From contig DJPQ01000085.1 of NCBI GenBank assembly GCA_002439805.1, forward strand, positions 12,881-76,880: a DNA stretch of 64,000 nt, read 5' to 3'. This DNA is from Bacteroidales bacterium UBA6408. Its GTDB lineage: Bacteria > Bacteroidota > Bacteroidia > Bacteroidales > UBA932. The position numbers and the translations under genes were made by a program. The number at the start of each line of letters is the position of its first letter. Position 1 is the first letter of the stretch. A model generated the notes under the pieces. The model was given only the letters and a program-made list of their open reading frames with translations. It made no database searches and was not told where the DNA came from. This document shows positions 50,638 through 58,742 of this stretch, one piece after another.

Positions 50638-50719
50638 GTGGTTAGGGAATCCGTTCCGGTCGAAATGACAACGGAAGGATGATGTTGCATTGCAAATATA
50701 TTAAAAACAATAAGTTAAG

Positions 50720-53116
50720 ATGATGAAAAAGGAATTGATGACAACGGCGGCAATTGCCCTCGGCCTCTCACTCGCGGCATCGGCTCAGACATTCGAGTCG
50801 CGCCGTCCTGCGGAGGGAGACCGTCTCTTCACCTCAGAAAAGATTGAACAGGTCATCGACGAGGTCACCTCGCAGCTGACAAACCCGAAGCTCGCGTGGA
50901 TGTTCCGCAACTGCTTCCCGAACACGCTCGACACCACGGTTCATTACCGCGATGACAAGGACGGCAATCCGGACACCTTCGTCTATACGGGTGACATCCA
51001 TGCCATGTGGCTGCGCGATTCCGGCGCACAGGTCTGGCCTTATGTGCAGTTCGCCGACAGGGACGAGCATCTGCGGAGGATGATTGCCGGGGTCATAAAC
51101 CGTCAGTTCCTTTCCATTACCATAGACCCTTATGCCAACGCCTTCAACGACGGCCCGACAGGCACCGGCTGGACGACGGACAACACGGCTATGAATCCGA
51201 ACGACCACGAGCGGAAGTGGGAGATTGACTCGCAGTGCTACCCGATTCGCCTTGCGCACGAGTACTGGAAAGTCACGGGCGACACATCGGTCTTCGGCGA
51301 CAAATGGATCGGGGGCATGAAGGCGATACTCGCCACCCTGCGTGAACAGCAGCGCAAGGACGGCCACGGCTCCTATGTGTTCACGCGCCTGACCGACCGC
51401 CAGCTCGACACCAAGTGCTGTGACGGTCTCGGCAATCCTGTGAAGCCGTGCGGACTCATAGCCTCGGCTTTCCGCCCTTCCGACGACGCGACGACCTTCG
51501 AGTTCCTTGTCCCTTCGAACTTCTTTGCCGTGAGCTCGCTCCGAAAGGCCGCCGAAATCCTCGAGACCGTGAACCGTGACGCCGCGATGGCGGGGGAGTG
51601 CCGTGCGCTTGCCGACGAGGTGGAGGCCGCGCTGAAGAAAGAGGCGGTTGTCTGCCACCCGAAATTCGGGAATATATATGCCTTCGAGGTCGATGGGTTC
51701 GGCAACCACTATCTTATGGACGACGCGAATGTCCCGAGCCTTCTCGCGCTTGCCTATCTCGGCGACGTCGCTTCTGACGACCCGACCTACCGCAACACGC
51801 GCCGTTTCGTCCTGAGCGACAGCAACCCCTACTTCTTCAAGGGCACTGCAGGCGAGGGAATCGGCGGACCGCACATCGGATATGACATGATCTGGCCGAT
51901 GAGCATAATGATGAGGGCGTTCACCTCGACGGACGACAATGAAATCAGGGACTGCATCGTGACTCTGCTCAACACCGACGCGGGAACCGGATTCATGCAC
52001 GAGTCCTTCCACAAGGACAATCCGGAGCACTTCACCCGCGCATGGTTCGCATGGCAGAACACGCTCTTCGGCGAGCTGATTCTGAAGCTCATCCATGACG
52101 GGAAGCTCGACCTGCTTAACTCCATAGGGCTTGACTCCGAGGGGAAGGCTGTCGGACTGTGCCGAAAACCGGGTCGCGGCCAATGTGCGGAGACACTTTC
52201 TCCGCACGAGCGCTGCGAAAAGGTTTCTTTCAAGGATCAGGGCATCGTTCGCGATGCCTTTTTTTATCGGCCGGATGTTGCATCTGCGGCTTCAGGCGCT
52301 GACGCATCGGCGAATGACGCTTCCGCAGTTTTCGGCTCCGGTACATTGGTGAAGGGCGCTCCAGGGCAGACGGTTGTCGCCGCTTCTTCGGACGGTCTTC
52401 CTCTTGTGGTGGTGCTGCACGGTTACGGCGGCCACGCCCTCGGGGACGGGCTTCGCTTTATGGAACTTGCGGACCTCCATGGCTTTGCCGTCTGCTGGCC
52501 GCAGGGCGCGAAGGACGGCACCGGTCACAGCTGCTGGAACGTGGGCTATCCTTTCCAGTCGGACTACCGCATCGACGACACGGCCTATCTCCGTCGGCTT
52601 ATCAAACATTTGCAGAAGAACTATGGCGTGAGCCGCCGCAATGTCTTTCTCACCGGAATGTCCAACGGCGGGGAGATGTGCTACAAGATGGCGGCGGAAC
52701 ACCCCGAGACTTTCTCCGCCATCGCCTCGATAGCCGGCCTGACGCTCGTCTCGATGAGCGCTGACTACCGCCGTCCCGTCCCGTTCATGGAAGTCCACGG
52801 CACGGACGACGCCATATCCAACTGGTGCGGCGACCCGGAGAACCGTGGCGGATGGGGCGCCTATCTCTCCGTCCCCGCCGCGCTCTCGCACATCATCTCC
52901 GCCAACCGCTGCGTAGGCGAGACCGTCACGGAAATCCCCGCCGAGCACAAGAGAGTTCTCCTCCACAGCTTCTCCGGCGGTCTCCCGGCCTTCAGGAACG
53001 GACCCTCCGCCGATGTGCTCCTCTATGAAATCATCGGCGGCGACCACAGCTGGTCCGACCGCTACATCCCCACCTGCGACCTCGTCTGGGATTTCTTCAT
53101 GTCTTATATGAGATAA
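50720..53116 (+). CDS. Bifunctional GH125 exo-alpha-1,6-mannosidase / CE1-like esterase fusion
   Basis: 798 residues. Signal peptide (ends AASAQ, about 23). The GH125 domain spans about 30-475: FVYTGDIHAMWLRDSGAQVW, NGPTGTGWTTD-type loop, IGGPHIGYDMIWPMSIMMRA and TGFMHESFHKDNPEHFTRAW. A linker of about 60 residues (Ala/Ser/Asp-rich) is followed by an alpha/beta-hydrolase of the PHB-depolymerase/LpqC/CE1 type at about 540-798. It has an oxyanion region VVLHGYGGHALG, nucleophile FLTGMSNGGEMCYK (Ser648), Asp in the VHGTDD region and His in IGGDHSWSD. GH125 normally ends near residue 475, so the fusion is unusual. It should trim 1,6-linked mannose and remove acyl groups from the same substrate. 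A terminator follows. Confidence 0.85.
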   Translation: MMKKELMTTAAIALGLSLAASAQTFESRRPAEGDRLFTSEKIEQVIDEVTSQLTNPKLAWMFRNCFPNTLDTTVHYRDDKDGNPDTFVYTGDIHAMWLRDSGAQVWPYVQFADRDEHLRRMIAGVINRQFLSITIDPYANAFNDGPTGTGWTTDNTAMNPNDHERKWEIDSQCYPIRLAHEYWKVTGDTSVFGDKWIGGMKAILATLREQQRKDGHGSYVFTRLTDRQLDTKCCDGLGNPVKPCGLIASAFRPSDDATTFEFLVPSNFFAVSSLRKAAEILETVNRDAAMAGECRALADEVEAALKKEAVVCHPKFGNIYAFEVDGFGNHYLMDDANVPSLLALAYLGDVASDDPTYRNTRRFVLSDSNPYFFKGTAGEGIGGPHIGYDMIWPMSIMMRAFTSTDDNEIRDCIVTLLNTDAGTGFMHESFHKDNPEHFTRAWFAWQNTLFGELILKLIHDGKLDLLNSIGLDSEGKAVGLCRKPGRGQCAETLSPHERCEKVSFKDQGIVRDAFFYRPDVASAASGADASANDASAVFGSGTLVKGAPGQTVVAASSDGLPLVVVLHGYGGHALGDGLRFMELADLHGFAVCWPQGAKDGTGHSCWNVGYPFQSDYRIDDTAYLRRLIKHLQKNYGVSRRNVFLTGMSNGGEMCYKMAAEHPETFSAIASIAGLTLVSMSADYRRPVPFMEVHGTDDAISNWCGDPENRGGWGAYLSVPAALSHIISANRCVGETVTEIPAEHKRVLLHSFSGGLPAFRNGPSADVLLYEIIGGDHSWSDRYIPTCDLVWDFFMSYMR

Positions 53117-53120
53117 TAAA

Positions 53121-53154
53121 AAAAACGCCACCCGAAAAGGTGGCGGTTTTGCTT
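53121..53154 (+). terminator. Terminator ending the mannan locus
   Basis: CGCCACC-CGAAAA-GGTGGCG with flanking A-run and T-run, immediately after the GH125 fusion gene. The flanks would also let it work leftward. Confidence 0.85.
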
Positions 53155-53186
53155 TTGAAAACGACTGTTTGAGTCAGTTGTTAAGA

Positions 53187-53305
53187 GGGGATGCATAAAA
53201 GGATGGGATGCAAGGCGGACGGTGCGGATGAACACCGCAGCAACCTGATGGTTGAGAGGATTTCATCAAGCCGTCCAACGCCGCAGACCGCCTTTTAGAC
53301 GCCCC
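53187..53305 (-). repeat. Dispersed stem-loop element, copy H (downstream of the M16 peptidase gene)
   Basis: On the minus strand the outer arms GGGGCGTCTAAAAGG and CCTTTTATGCATCCCC pair imperfectly. The middle stem is GGACGG/CCGTCC and the inner stem GATGAA/TTCATC. The apical hairpin CAACC-ATCA-GGTTG is preceded by CCTCT instead of CCTCA. It begins one base after the TGA of the peptidase gene. Confidence 0.88.
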
Positions 53306-53306
53306 G

Positions 53307-56126
53307 TCATTCTCTTTCAGCGCTTTTATCCGGCGACATCACAATCTCAACGCAGTTGCCCTGCTCAAGCACGCTCTGAAGCACGGTCTTGATGTTCTCG
53401 GCCGAAATCTCTCCGACCGCAGCCTCGTACTCCGCGTCATAGTCAGTCCCTCGGTACTCGTTGGTGAGGAGGTTTCCGAGCCAGTAGCTGTTGTTGAGCC
53501 TCTTCTCCGGAATCTCCTTCCTGAAGTTCTCAAGCGTGCGGGTCATCTGCTCCTCGGTCGGCCCCTCGTATGCCAGCTTGTGCAGTCCTTCCTTTGCCAG
53601 CTCGATGAGTCTCTCGCACTGGGTAGGGTTGGTCTCGAATGCCACCTGAATGGCAGCCTCAGGCTCAGGCTGTGCCTCCATGCTCATGGATGCCTGTGCG
53701 CCGTAGGTTCCTCCCTCCTCCTCGCGGAGAGTATCGACATAAATCATGTCAAGGATGTAGCCGGCCGCCTTGAGCATCGTCGAGGTCTTGACGGAATAAG
53801 GCATTGACGCCGTGTAGAACAGGATTACGGTGCTCTTAGGGGTCTGCATATCCGTGCTGAAGCGATCAATCACCTGTCCCTTCACGACCTTAGGGCTGTT
53901 GTCCTTCCATGCCGTTGCCTTCCTTCCCTTAGGGATTGAGCCTATGTACTTCTCGCAGAGCGGCTTGAAAGTTTCGAGGTCGATGTTTCCTACAAACACG
54001 GCCGTGAGTCCGGCGGCGTCCTTGAACAGACCGCGATAGACCCTCTCTATCGTCGCGAGATTGGCCTTCTCAAGCGTCTCGTCGTTAAGCTCGATGTTTC
54101 GTTTGCAGTCCGGACCATATACAGCCCTGCCGACTTCGTTCTGAAGCTTGAAGCTCGGCTGGTTGATGATGTTCGGAAGAACCGCCTTAATCTGCTCGAT
54201 GCCGACTTCGTACTCCTGCTCGTCGAAACGCGGGTCGCAGTAGGTCAGATAGGCAATCTGGAGAGCCGTCTCAAGGTCCTTAGGAGCTGTGCTTCCGCTG
54301 ATTCCATGGCGAATCTGGGAAATGTATGAAGAAACGCTGAGGTTCTTGCCGGCGAGCATCTTGGAAGCCTCGTTGGAACTGAACTTGGAAATGCCGCTGT
54401 TGCGCTGGAACAGTCCGTAGATGTTGTCCTCGAAAGACGGAAGGTCGGCGTCGTCGATGAGCGTCTCGCCGCCGTTCTTGAACCATGTGAAGAGAATCTG
54501 ATCCTTCTTGTACTCGGTAGGAAGCACCACGACCTTCGCGCCGTTCTTTAGTGTCCATACCGTCGAGCCATATATCCCTTTGGCCGTCTTCTTCACCTTT
54601 GAGCCCTTGAGCGTCGCCGGATCCACGAACTCGGATGCGACCTCCTCCTCGACAGGTGCATCGATTTCAGCGGCAGCCACCTCATCATAAACGGCCTGGA
54701 GCTGTTCCGGAGTCGGGTGCACGAGCCCCTCCTTTGCCGGCGCCTTATATACTATCGACACGCTCTTACCGTCGATGAGCGCGTTTGCCGCAAGCGCGAA
54801 AATCATGTCCGGCACCTGTCCGAGCAGCTGCTTCGCCGTCTCGTACCTCACCTCCGGAGTCATGTACGGCTCGTTGTCGAAGAAATTGTCGATGAGCGGG
54901 CGCACGAAATCCGCGTTCTTGCGGGTGTCAGCGGCCTCCACGGCCTTTTCGAACGAACTGAGTATGTTGTCCTTCGCCCTCTGGAGTTCGGCGGACGAGA
55001 ATCCGTAGCGCCTCATTCTCTCAACCTCCGTGAGGAATGCCCTGAATGCGGTCTCCCACTCGCCGTCCTTGAAAGACACGTCGCCGAATGTCACTTGGCA
55101 GGTCTCGCAGAGTTTGCCCGCTCCGAGGTCGGCTCCGAGGAACGGCGCTCCCGGCTTGCTGGTAATCGCGTCGAAGCGCTCCGCCATAATCATCGCGACC
55201 ATTGTCTTGGTCATCTCCGTGAGGAATCCGACGTCGGTGCTGTTGTAGGCCTCGTCGTCCGCCTCGCTTCTCCACAGGACCTCGATCGAACTTGAACTGC
55301 ACTCCGGATCCGTGAGCACTCCGATGAGCGGCTTCTCGTTCTCCGGAATCTTAATCACGTCCTTCGGCTTAGGGTTCTCGGCCGCCGGGATGTCCGCGAA
55401 AGTCGCCTTAATCTTGGCCTCTATCGAATCCACGTCGATGTCCCCCACCACGATAAGTGCTTGAAGGTCAGGACGGTACCAAGTGTGGTAGAAGGTCGTG
55501 AGGCTCTCCGGCCTGAAGCTTTCAAGATTTTCCTGACTGCCTATGAGCGTGCAGCCTGCATACTTGCTGTCCCCATAGTAGTAGGGGAGCGACTGCTCGT
55601 GAAGCCTCCATGAGGCCGTTCTGCGCGCCCTGCGCTCCTCGATGATTACGCCCCTTTCCTTGTCAATCTCGACCGGGTCGCAGGTCACGAAATGCGAGTA
55701 GTCATGCATGACGAGAAGGCAGGTGTCGATGATGCCCTCCCGGGTAACCGGAATGTTGTTCAGCATATAGGTCGTCTCCTCGACTCCCGTGGCTGCGTTG
55801 ATATTGCCTCCGAACTCCGCGCCGATGCTCTGAAGGTACTCCAGAAGCGCCTTGCCCGGGAAATTCTTTGTGCCGTTGAAGCACATGTGCTCAAGGAAAT
55901 GCGCGAGACCGTCCTGATCCGGGGTCTCCTGAATAGCTCCGACGTTTGTGGCGAGGTAGAACTCCGCCCTCTGCGCCGGCTTGTCGTTGTGCCTGATGTA
56001 GTAGGTCATCCCGTTGTCGAGCTTGCCCACGCGCACCTCGGAGTCGTTCGGGAGCTGATGAAAGCCCTGCCCGAACGCGACCGTCGCGGCGAAAAGCACC
56101 GCGATGCTAAGTAAAAACCGTTTCAT
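53307..56126 (-). CDS. M16-family metallopeptidase (PqqL-like)
   Basis: 939 residues with a signal peptide (MKRFLLSIAVLFAATVAFGQ). The first M16 domain carries the inverted zinc motif HFLEHMCFNG (HxxEH) near residue 80, with the distal Glu in the following helix (IDKERGVIIEERR region). The second half, about residues 520-939, is an inactive-type M16 domain pair. Signal peptide and length match periplasmic PqqL-like proteases, which degrade imported peptides or proteins. It stands alone between the mannan locus and the LysR-like gene and is followed by element copy H. Confidence 0.93.
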   Translation of the reverse strand: MKRFLLSIAVLFAATVAFGQGFHQLPNDSEVRVGKLDNGMTYYIRHNDKPAQRAEFYLATNVGAIQETPDQDGLAHFLEHMCFNGTKNFPGKALLEYLQSIGAEFGGNINAATGVEETTYMLNNIPVTREGIIDTCLLVMHDYSHFVTCDPVEIDKERGVIIEERRARRTASWRLHEQSLPYYYGDSKYAGCTLIGSQENLESFRPESLTTFYHTWYRPDLQALIVVGDIDVDSIEAKIKATFADIPAAENPKPKDVIKIPENEKPLIGVLTDPECSSSSIEVLWRSEADDEAYNSTDVGFLTEMTKTMVAMIMAERFDAITSKPGAPFLGADLGAGKLCETCQVTFGDVSFKDGEWETAFRAFLTEVERMRRYGFSSAELQRAKDNILSSFEKAVEAADTRKNADFVRPLIDNFFDNEPYMTPEVRYETAKQLLGQVPDMIFALAANALIDGKSVSIVYKAPAKEGLVHPTPEQLQAVYDEVAAAEIDAPVEEEVASEFVDPATLKGSKVKKTAKGIYGSTVWTLKNGAKVVVLPTEYKKDQILFTWFKNGGETLIDDADLPSFEDNIYGLFQRNSGISKFSSNEASKMLAGKNLSVSSYISQIRHGISGSTAPKDLETALQIAYLTYCDPRFDEQEYEVGIEQIKAVLPNIINQPSFKLQNEVGRAVYGPDCKRNIELNDETLEKANLATIERVYRGLFKDAAGLTAVFVGNIDLETFKPLCEKYIGSIPKGRKATAWKDNSPKVVKGQVIDRFSTDMQTPKSTVILFYTASMPYSVKTSTMLKAAGYILDMIYVDTLREEEGGTYGAQASMSMEAQPEPEAAIQVAFETNPTQCERLIELAKEGLHKLAYEGPTEEQMTRTLENFRKEIPEKRLNNSYWLGNLLTNEYRGTDYDAEYEAAVGEISAENIKTVLQSVLEQGNCVEIVMSPDKSAERE

Positions 56127-56220
56127 AAATTATTGTTTATGTGACAAAACCAAACACATTCAGCCAAAATCGCGCCAAAGGATTATGAAAGGAATAAGTC
56201 GCCTCAGATTGGGGATTTTC

Positions 56221-56610
56221 TTAATATGACATCAGCAGCCTCTCGACGTCTTCGGCAAATCCCGGATTCATTCGGCGGAGCACCGGAAGCAGGGCACGAA
56301 CCATGTCCACGGCAATATATTCCTGACTTTCGGACACAGCCGCCCCCTTTTCGGCGAATGCCGCCGCGTCGTGGTAGGCACCCTCGATTCTGAGCGCATA
56401 TTCCCGGAACTCACGCCCCTCTCTCGTCAGCGACACGGAGCCCCTCTCTCGGCTGAACAGCTTCAGCCCGTAAATCCGCTCAAGTTCGGAGATGTTCTGG
56501 CTGACCCCCGGCTGGGTGATGCCGAGACGCGCCGCCGTCCTCGTGAAGCTGCCTTCCTCGGCGAGAGTCAGGAATATCCTCAACCTGAAATCCTCGTTAG
56601 TCGTTCCCAT
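56221..56610 (-). CDS. Short LysR-type HTH protein lacking the effector domain
   Basis: 129 residues from ATG 56610 (the frame upstream to 56700 is not needed). Residues about 6-70 are a LysR winged HTH: RLRIFLTLAEEGSFTRTAAR followed by LGITQPGVSQNISELERIYG. The rest is helical (dimerisation helix and a short tail ending FAEDVERLLMSY). The periplasmic-binding-like sensor domain of about 200 residues is absent. Short LysR-like proteins occur in Bacteroidota, so this may be a genuine form rather than a truncation. A TACCTTTG motif on the minus strand near 56687 could be its promoter. Target unknown; divergent from the polysaccharide locus. Confidence 0.75.
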   Translation of the reverse strand: MGTTNEDFRLRIFLTLAEEGSFTRTAARLGITQPGVSQNISELERIYGLKLFSRERGSVSLTREGREFREYALRIEGAYHDAAAFAEKGAAVSESQEYIAVDMVRALLPVLRRMNPGFAEDVERLLMSY

Positions 56611-56725
56611 GTCATGATCAGTATTATGTTTCGTCAAAATTCCTCCGTGCCCGAGGCATCGGTTTCCTTCCTCCACCCCGCGACAACAAAGGTAGGGCAA
56701 ATTTCGCCAAATTCTTCAATTTATT

Positions 56726-56755
56726 TTTGATATTGGTCAATTCTTCCTAACTTTG
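56726..56755 (+). promoter_or_regulatory. Promoter of the polysaccharide locus / UpxY leader
   Basis: TTTG at 56726-56729 and TAACTTTG at 56748-56755, 18 bases apart. Expected transcription start is about 56761-56763, practically on the ATG of a 54-codon ORF and about 185 bases before upxY. Confidence 0.7.
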
Positions 56756-56761
56756 CGCCGT

Positions 56762-56926
56762 ATGTTTGGTTTCTTCAGTAGAGACAAGACAATTCGTTTC
56801 TGCTCGGGCGGTGGTGTGTCCACCGCTGAACATATCTCCCGAACTTTTCATCGGGATGTTCGTAACTGCTTGATGGATGGCTATTTGCCGAGTCTTGCAG
56901 GACTAGAAGCCTACACTCTGGAATAA
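56762..56926 (+). CDS. Small ORF in the UpxY leader (54 codons)
   Basis: Reads MFGFFSRDKTIRFCSGGGVS and continues to LPSLAGLEAYTLE before TAA at 56924-56926. The Gly/Ser/Arg-rich start and the regular HISRTFHRDVRNCLMDGYL middle look like a real small protein rather than noise, but I do not recognise a family. The ATG lies 6 bases after the -7 motif, so the message would be leaderless or nearly so. It could be an independent small protein, a leader peptide for UpxY or the attenuation region of the locus, or chance. Confidence 0.4.
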   Translation: MFGFFSRDKTIRFCSGGGVSTAEHISRTFHRDVRNCLMDGYLPSLAGLEAYTLE

Positions 56927-56945
56927 TCTGACCTCAAAACTTGCC

Positions 56946-57497
56946 ATGCTGAAGGACTATCCTCTATGCGATGACGTGTGCTGGTACGCGATGCGTGACC
57001 TCAAGAGGTCAAACGCCAGACTGCCGGCCTACAGACAGCTTTCCGAGCAGCGTCTTGAGGTGTTTACGCCAATGTCCTGGAAACTCTGCATTTCCCGGGG
57101 AAGGAAGGAACGCAGGCTCTTCCCGCTGATGCCGGACCTGCTGTTCGTCAATTCTTCCCGTTCCGTCATCGACCCTATCGTCAGCCGCACCCCTACGCTC
57201 CAGTACCGCTACGCCTCCGGCGGAGACTACTGCGAGCCCATCGTCGTGCCCGACGATGACATGAGCCGCTTCATCCGCGCCGTCTCCGCTTCCTCCAATC
57301 CGAAGTTCTACCGTCCCGAAGAACTGACCGCAGCCCTGTGCGGCCGCCCCGTCCGCATAATCGGCGGCCCCCTCGACGGCTACGAAGGCCGTCTCCAGAC
57401 AATCCGGGGCTCGAAGACCCGCCGCCTCCTAGTCGAGATTCCGGGCATTCTCGTCGCCGCCGTCGAGGTCGCCCCCGAGTTCGTGGAGTTCCTGTAA
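56946..57497 (+). CDS. UpxY-family transcription antiterminator (NusG-like)
   Basis: 183 residues. NGN-like domain at about residues 10-105 (WYAMRDLKRSNARLPAYRQL; RRLFPLMPDLLFVNSS) and KOW-type end (GRPVRIIGGPLDGYEGRLQT). UpxY proteins are NusG paralogues encoded first in Bacteroidota capsule/exopolysaccharide operons. They let RNA polymerase read through the leader of their own locus. Here it precedes a two-gene ATPase cassette and then the rfb genes, so it probably controls the polysaccharide genes that continue beyond the window. No UpxZ partner is seen. Confidence 0.9.
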   Translation: MLKDYPLCDDVCWYAMRDLKRSNARLPAYRQLSEQRLEVFTPMSWKLCISRGRKERRLFPLMPDLLFVNSSRSVIDPIVSRTPTLQYRYASGGDYCEPIVVPDDDMSRFIRAVSASSNPKFYRPEELTAALCGRPVRIIGGPLDGYEGRLQTIRGSKTRRLLVEIPGILVAAVEVAPEFVEFL

Positions 57498-57503
57498 TTT
57501 TTA

Positions 57504-57534
57504 TTTGTAACTATAGAACAATTCCGTAACTTTG
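57504..57534 (+). promoter_or_regulatory. Internal promoter for the ATPase-nuclease cassette
   Basis: TTTG at 57504-57507 and TAACTTTG at 57527-57534, exactly 19 bases apart, an excellent Bacteroidota promoter. It lies seven bases after the upxY stop and 44 bases before the ATPase ATG, so the cassette has its own transcription. Confidence 0.8.
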
Positions 57535-57577
57535 TACCTATTGTATAAAGGCGGATAGTCTAGAAATTGTTTGCGTT

Positions 57578-58738
57578 ATGGCATCGTTACAGGTAAGGCA
57601 ATTCGGACCGATTACGGATTCGACAAAAATAGAACTCACATCCTTGGTGTTGTTGTTGGGACGTCAAAGTACGGGAAAGAGCAGCTATATGAAAGTGTTG
57701 AGCTTTTGCTGCTGGTTGGAAAAAAGGATAATGATTTCTTCTGAGGATGTCGTCAGCCAGTACACTCATAATAACCGCTTTGTCAGAGAACTGAAGCAGT
57801 TTCATCGTCTGAATGATGATTATTTCAGAGCAGAAACGAGCATAATATATGAAGGAGATGCCGTGGTGATTAATTATTCAGGAGTCAATGGCAATCCTAA
57901 AATAACGAGGAAAAAAGATTTCTCCAAACTCAGGCACAATCGCAAACTGTGTTATATTCCGAGCGAAAGGAATCTCGTCTCTGCAATACAGAATGTTGAC
58001 AGGTCATACAAAGCTACCGACCGCGATGTCCTGTTCAACTTCATATATGAGTGGAATGAGGCAAAGTCTCCATATACTTCAGAACATCCGTTCCGGCTTT
58101 CGGTTACAGGGGATTTCAGCTATGTCAATAAATCCGGGATGGATGTCGTAAGGAGAGCCGACGGCACCGAGACCCCTTCCTTCTATGCGTCAAGCGGTGT
58201 TCAGTCGGTAATGCCTCTGGATGTTATGACCGACTACATTACAAGCCGTGTCGGCCAAAATGCTCCGCTCTCCATAACTGAACGCAGTCTTATGGAAGAT
58301 ATGCCGGCTGATTCTGTGAAACGTATGACGGAATACCAGTCTGCAAGTCTTTTCATAGAGGAACCGGAACAGAATCTCTTCCCGGAATCTCAGCGTCTGG
58401 TATTGTTGCGCATTGTCGCTTCCTTGAATAAAGCCCTTAAATCAGGTTCTGAGGGCAGCTCGGTGTTTATAACCTCGCACAGCCCATATGTTTTGTCCGT
58501 AATAAATGTCCTGATGCTGGCTGCCGGAGTCAGTGAGGCCGGGAAAAATTGCGGAGATATCATCAGTGAAGCCTACATCCTCCCCTCGTCTTCCATTTCC
58601 GGCTACTTCATCGGCGAAGACGGGGTGTTCCGCAGCGTATTGGAGAGAGACATTCCCATGCTGAGCGGAAATGACCTGGACGGCGTGTCTGATTGGGTTG
58701 ATGAAAAAATCAATGCGTTGAATTCATTGGGCTGTTGA
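57578..58738 (+). CDS. AAA-family (AAA15/OLD-like) ATPase of a two-gene cassette
   Basis: 386 residues. It opens with the ABC-type ATPase strand LQVRQFGPI and Walker A GRQSTGKSS (28-36). A signature-like SFYASSGVQSV lies near 201-211. Walker B with tandem Glu SLFIEEPEQNLFPESQ spans 257-272, and a switch His VFITSHSPYVL spans 296-306. These are the features of SMC-like AAA15/AAA_21 ATPases found in OLD, PARIS and other defence systems. There is no TOPRIM domain, unlike OLD proteins. Four bases separate it from the next gene, a PD-(D/E)XK-like protein, so the two probably form one complex. Function in phage defence is inferred from domain pairing only. GC content is lower than in the genes before it. 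Confidence 0.75.
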   Translation: MASLQVRQFGPITDSTKIELTSLVLLLGRQSTGKSSYMKVLSFCCWLEKRIMISSEDVVSQYTHNNRFVRELKQFHRLNDDYFRAETSIIYEGDAVVINYSGVNGNPKITRKKDFSKLRHNRKLCYIPSERNLVSAIQNVDRSYKATDRDVLFNFIYEWNEAKSPYTSEHPFRLSVTGDFSYVNKSGMDVVRRADGTETPSFYASSGVQSVMPLDVMTDYITSRVGQNAPLSITERSLMEDMPADSVKRMTEYQSASLFIEEPEQNLFPESQRLVLLRIVASLNKALKSGSEGSSVFITSHSPYVLSVINVLMLAAGVSEAGKNCGDIISEAYILPSSSISGYFIGEDGVFRSVLERDIPMLSGNDLDGVSDWVDEKINALNSLGC

Positions 58739-58742
58739 TGAA

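Noticed and set aside
50834..52207. 457-codon minus-strand frame opposite the GH125 fusion
   Set aside because: Shadow of a strongly supported glycoside hydrolase; no recognisable domain.
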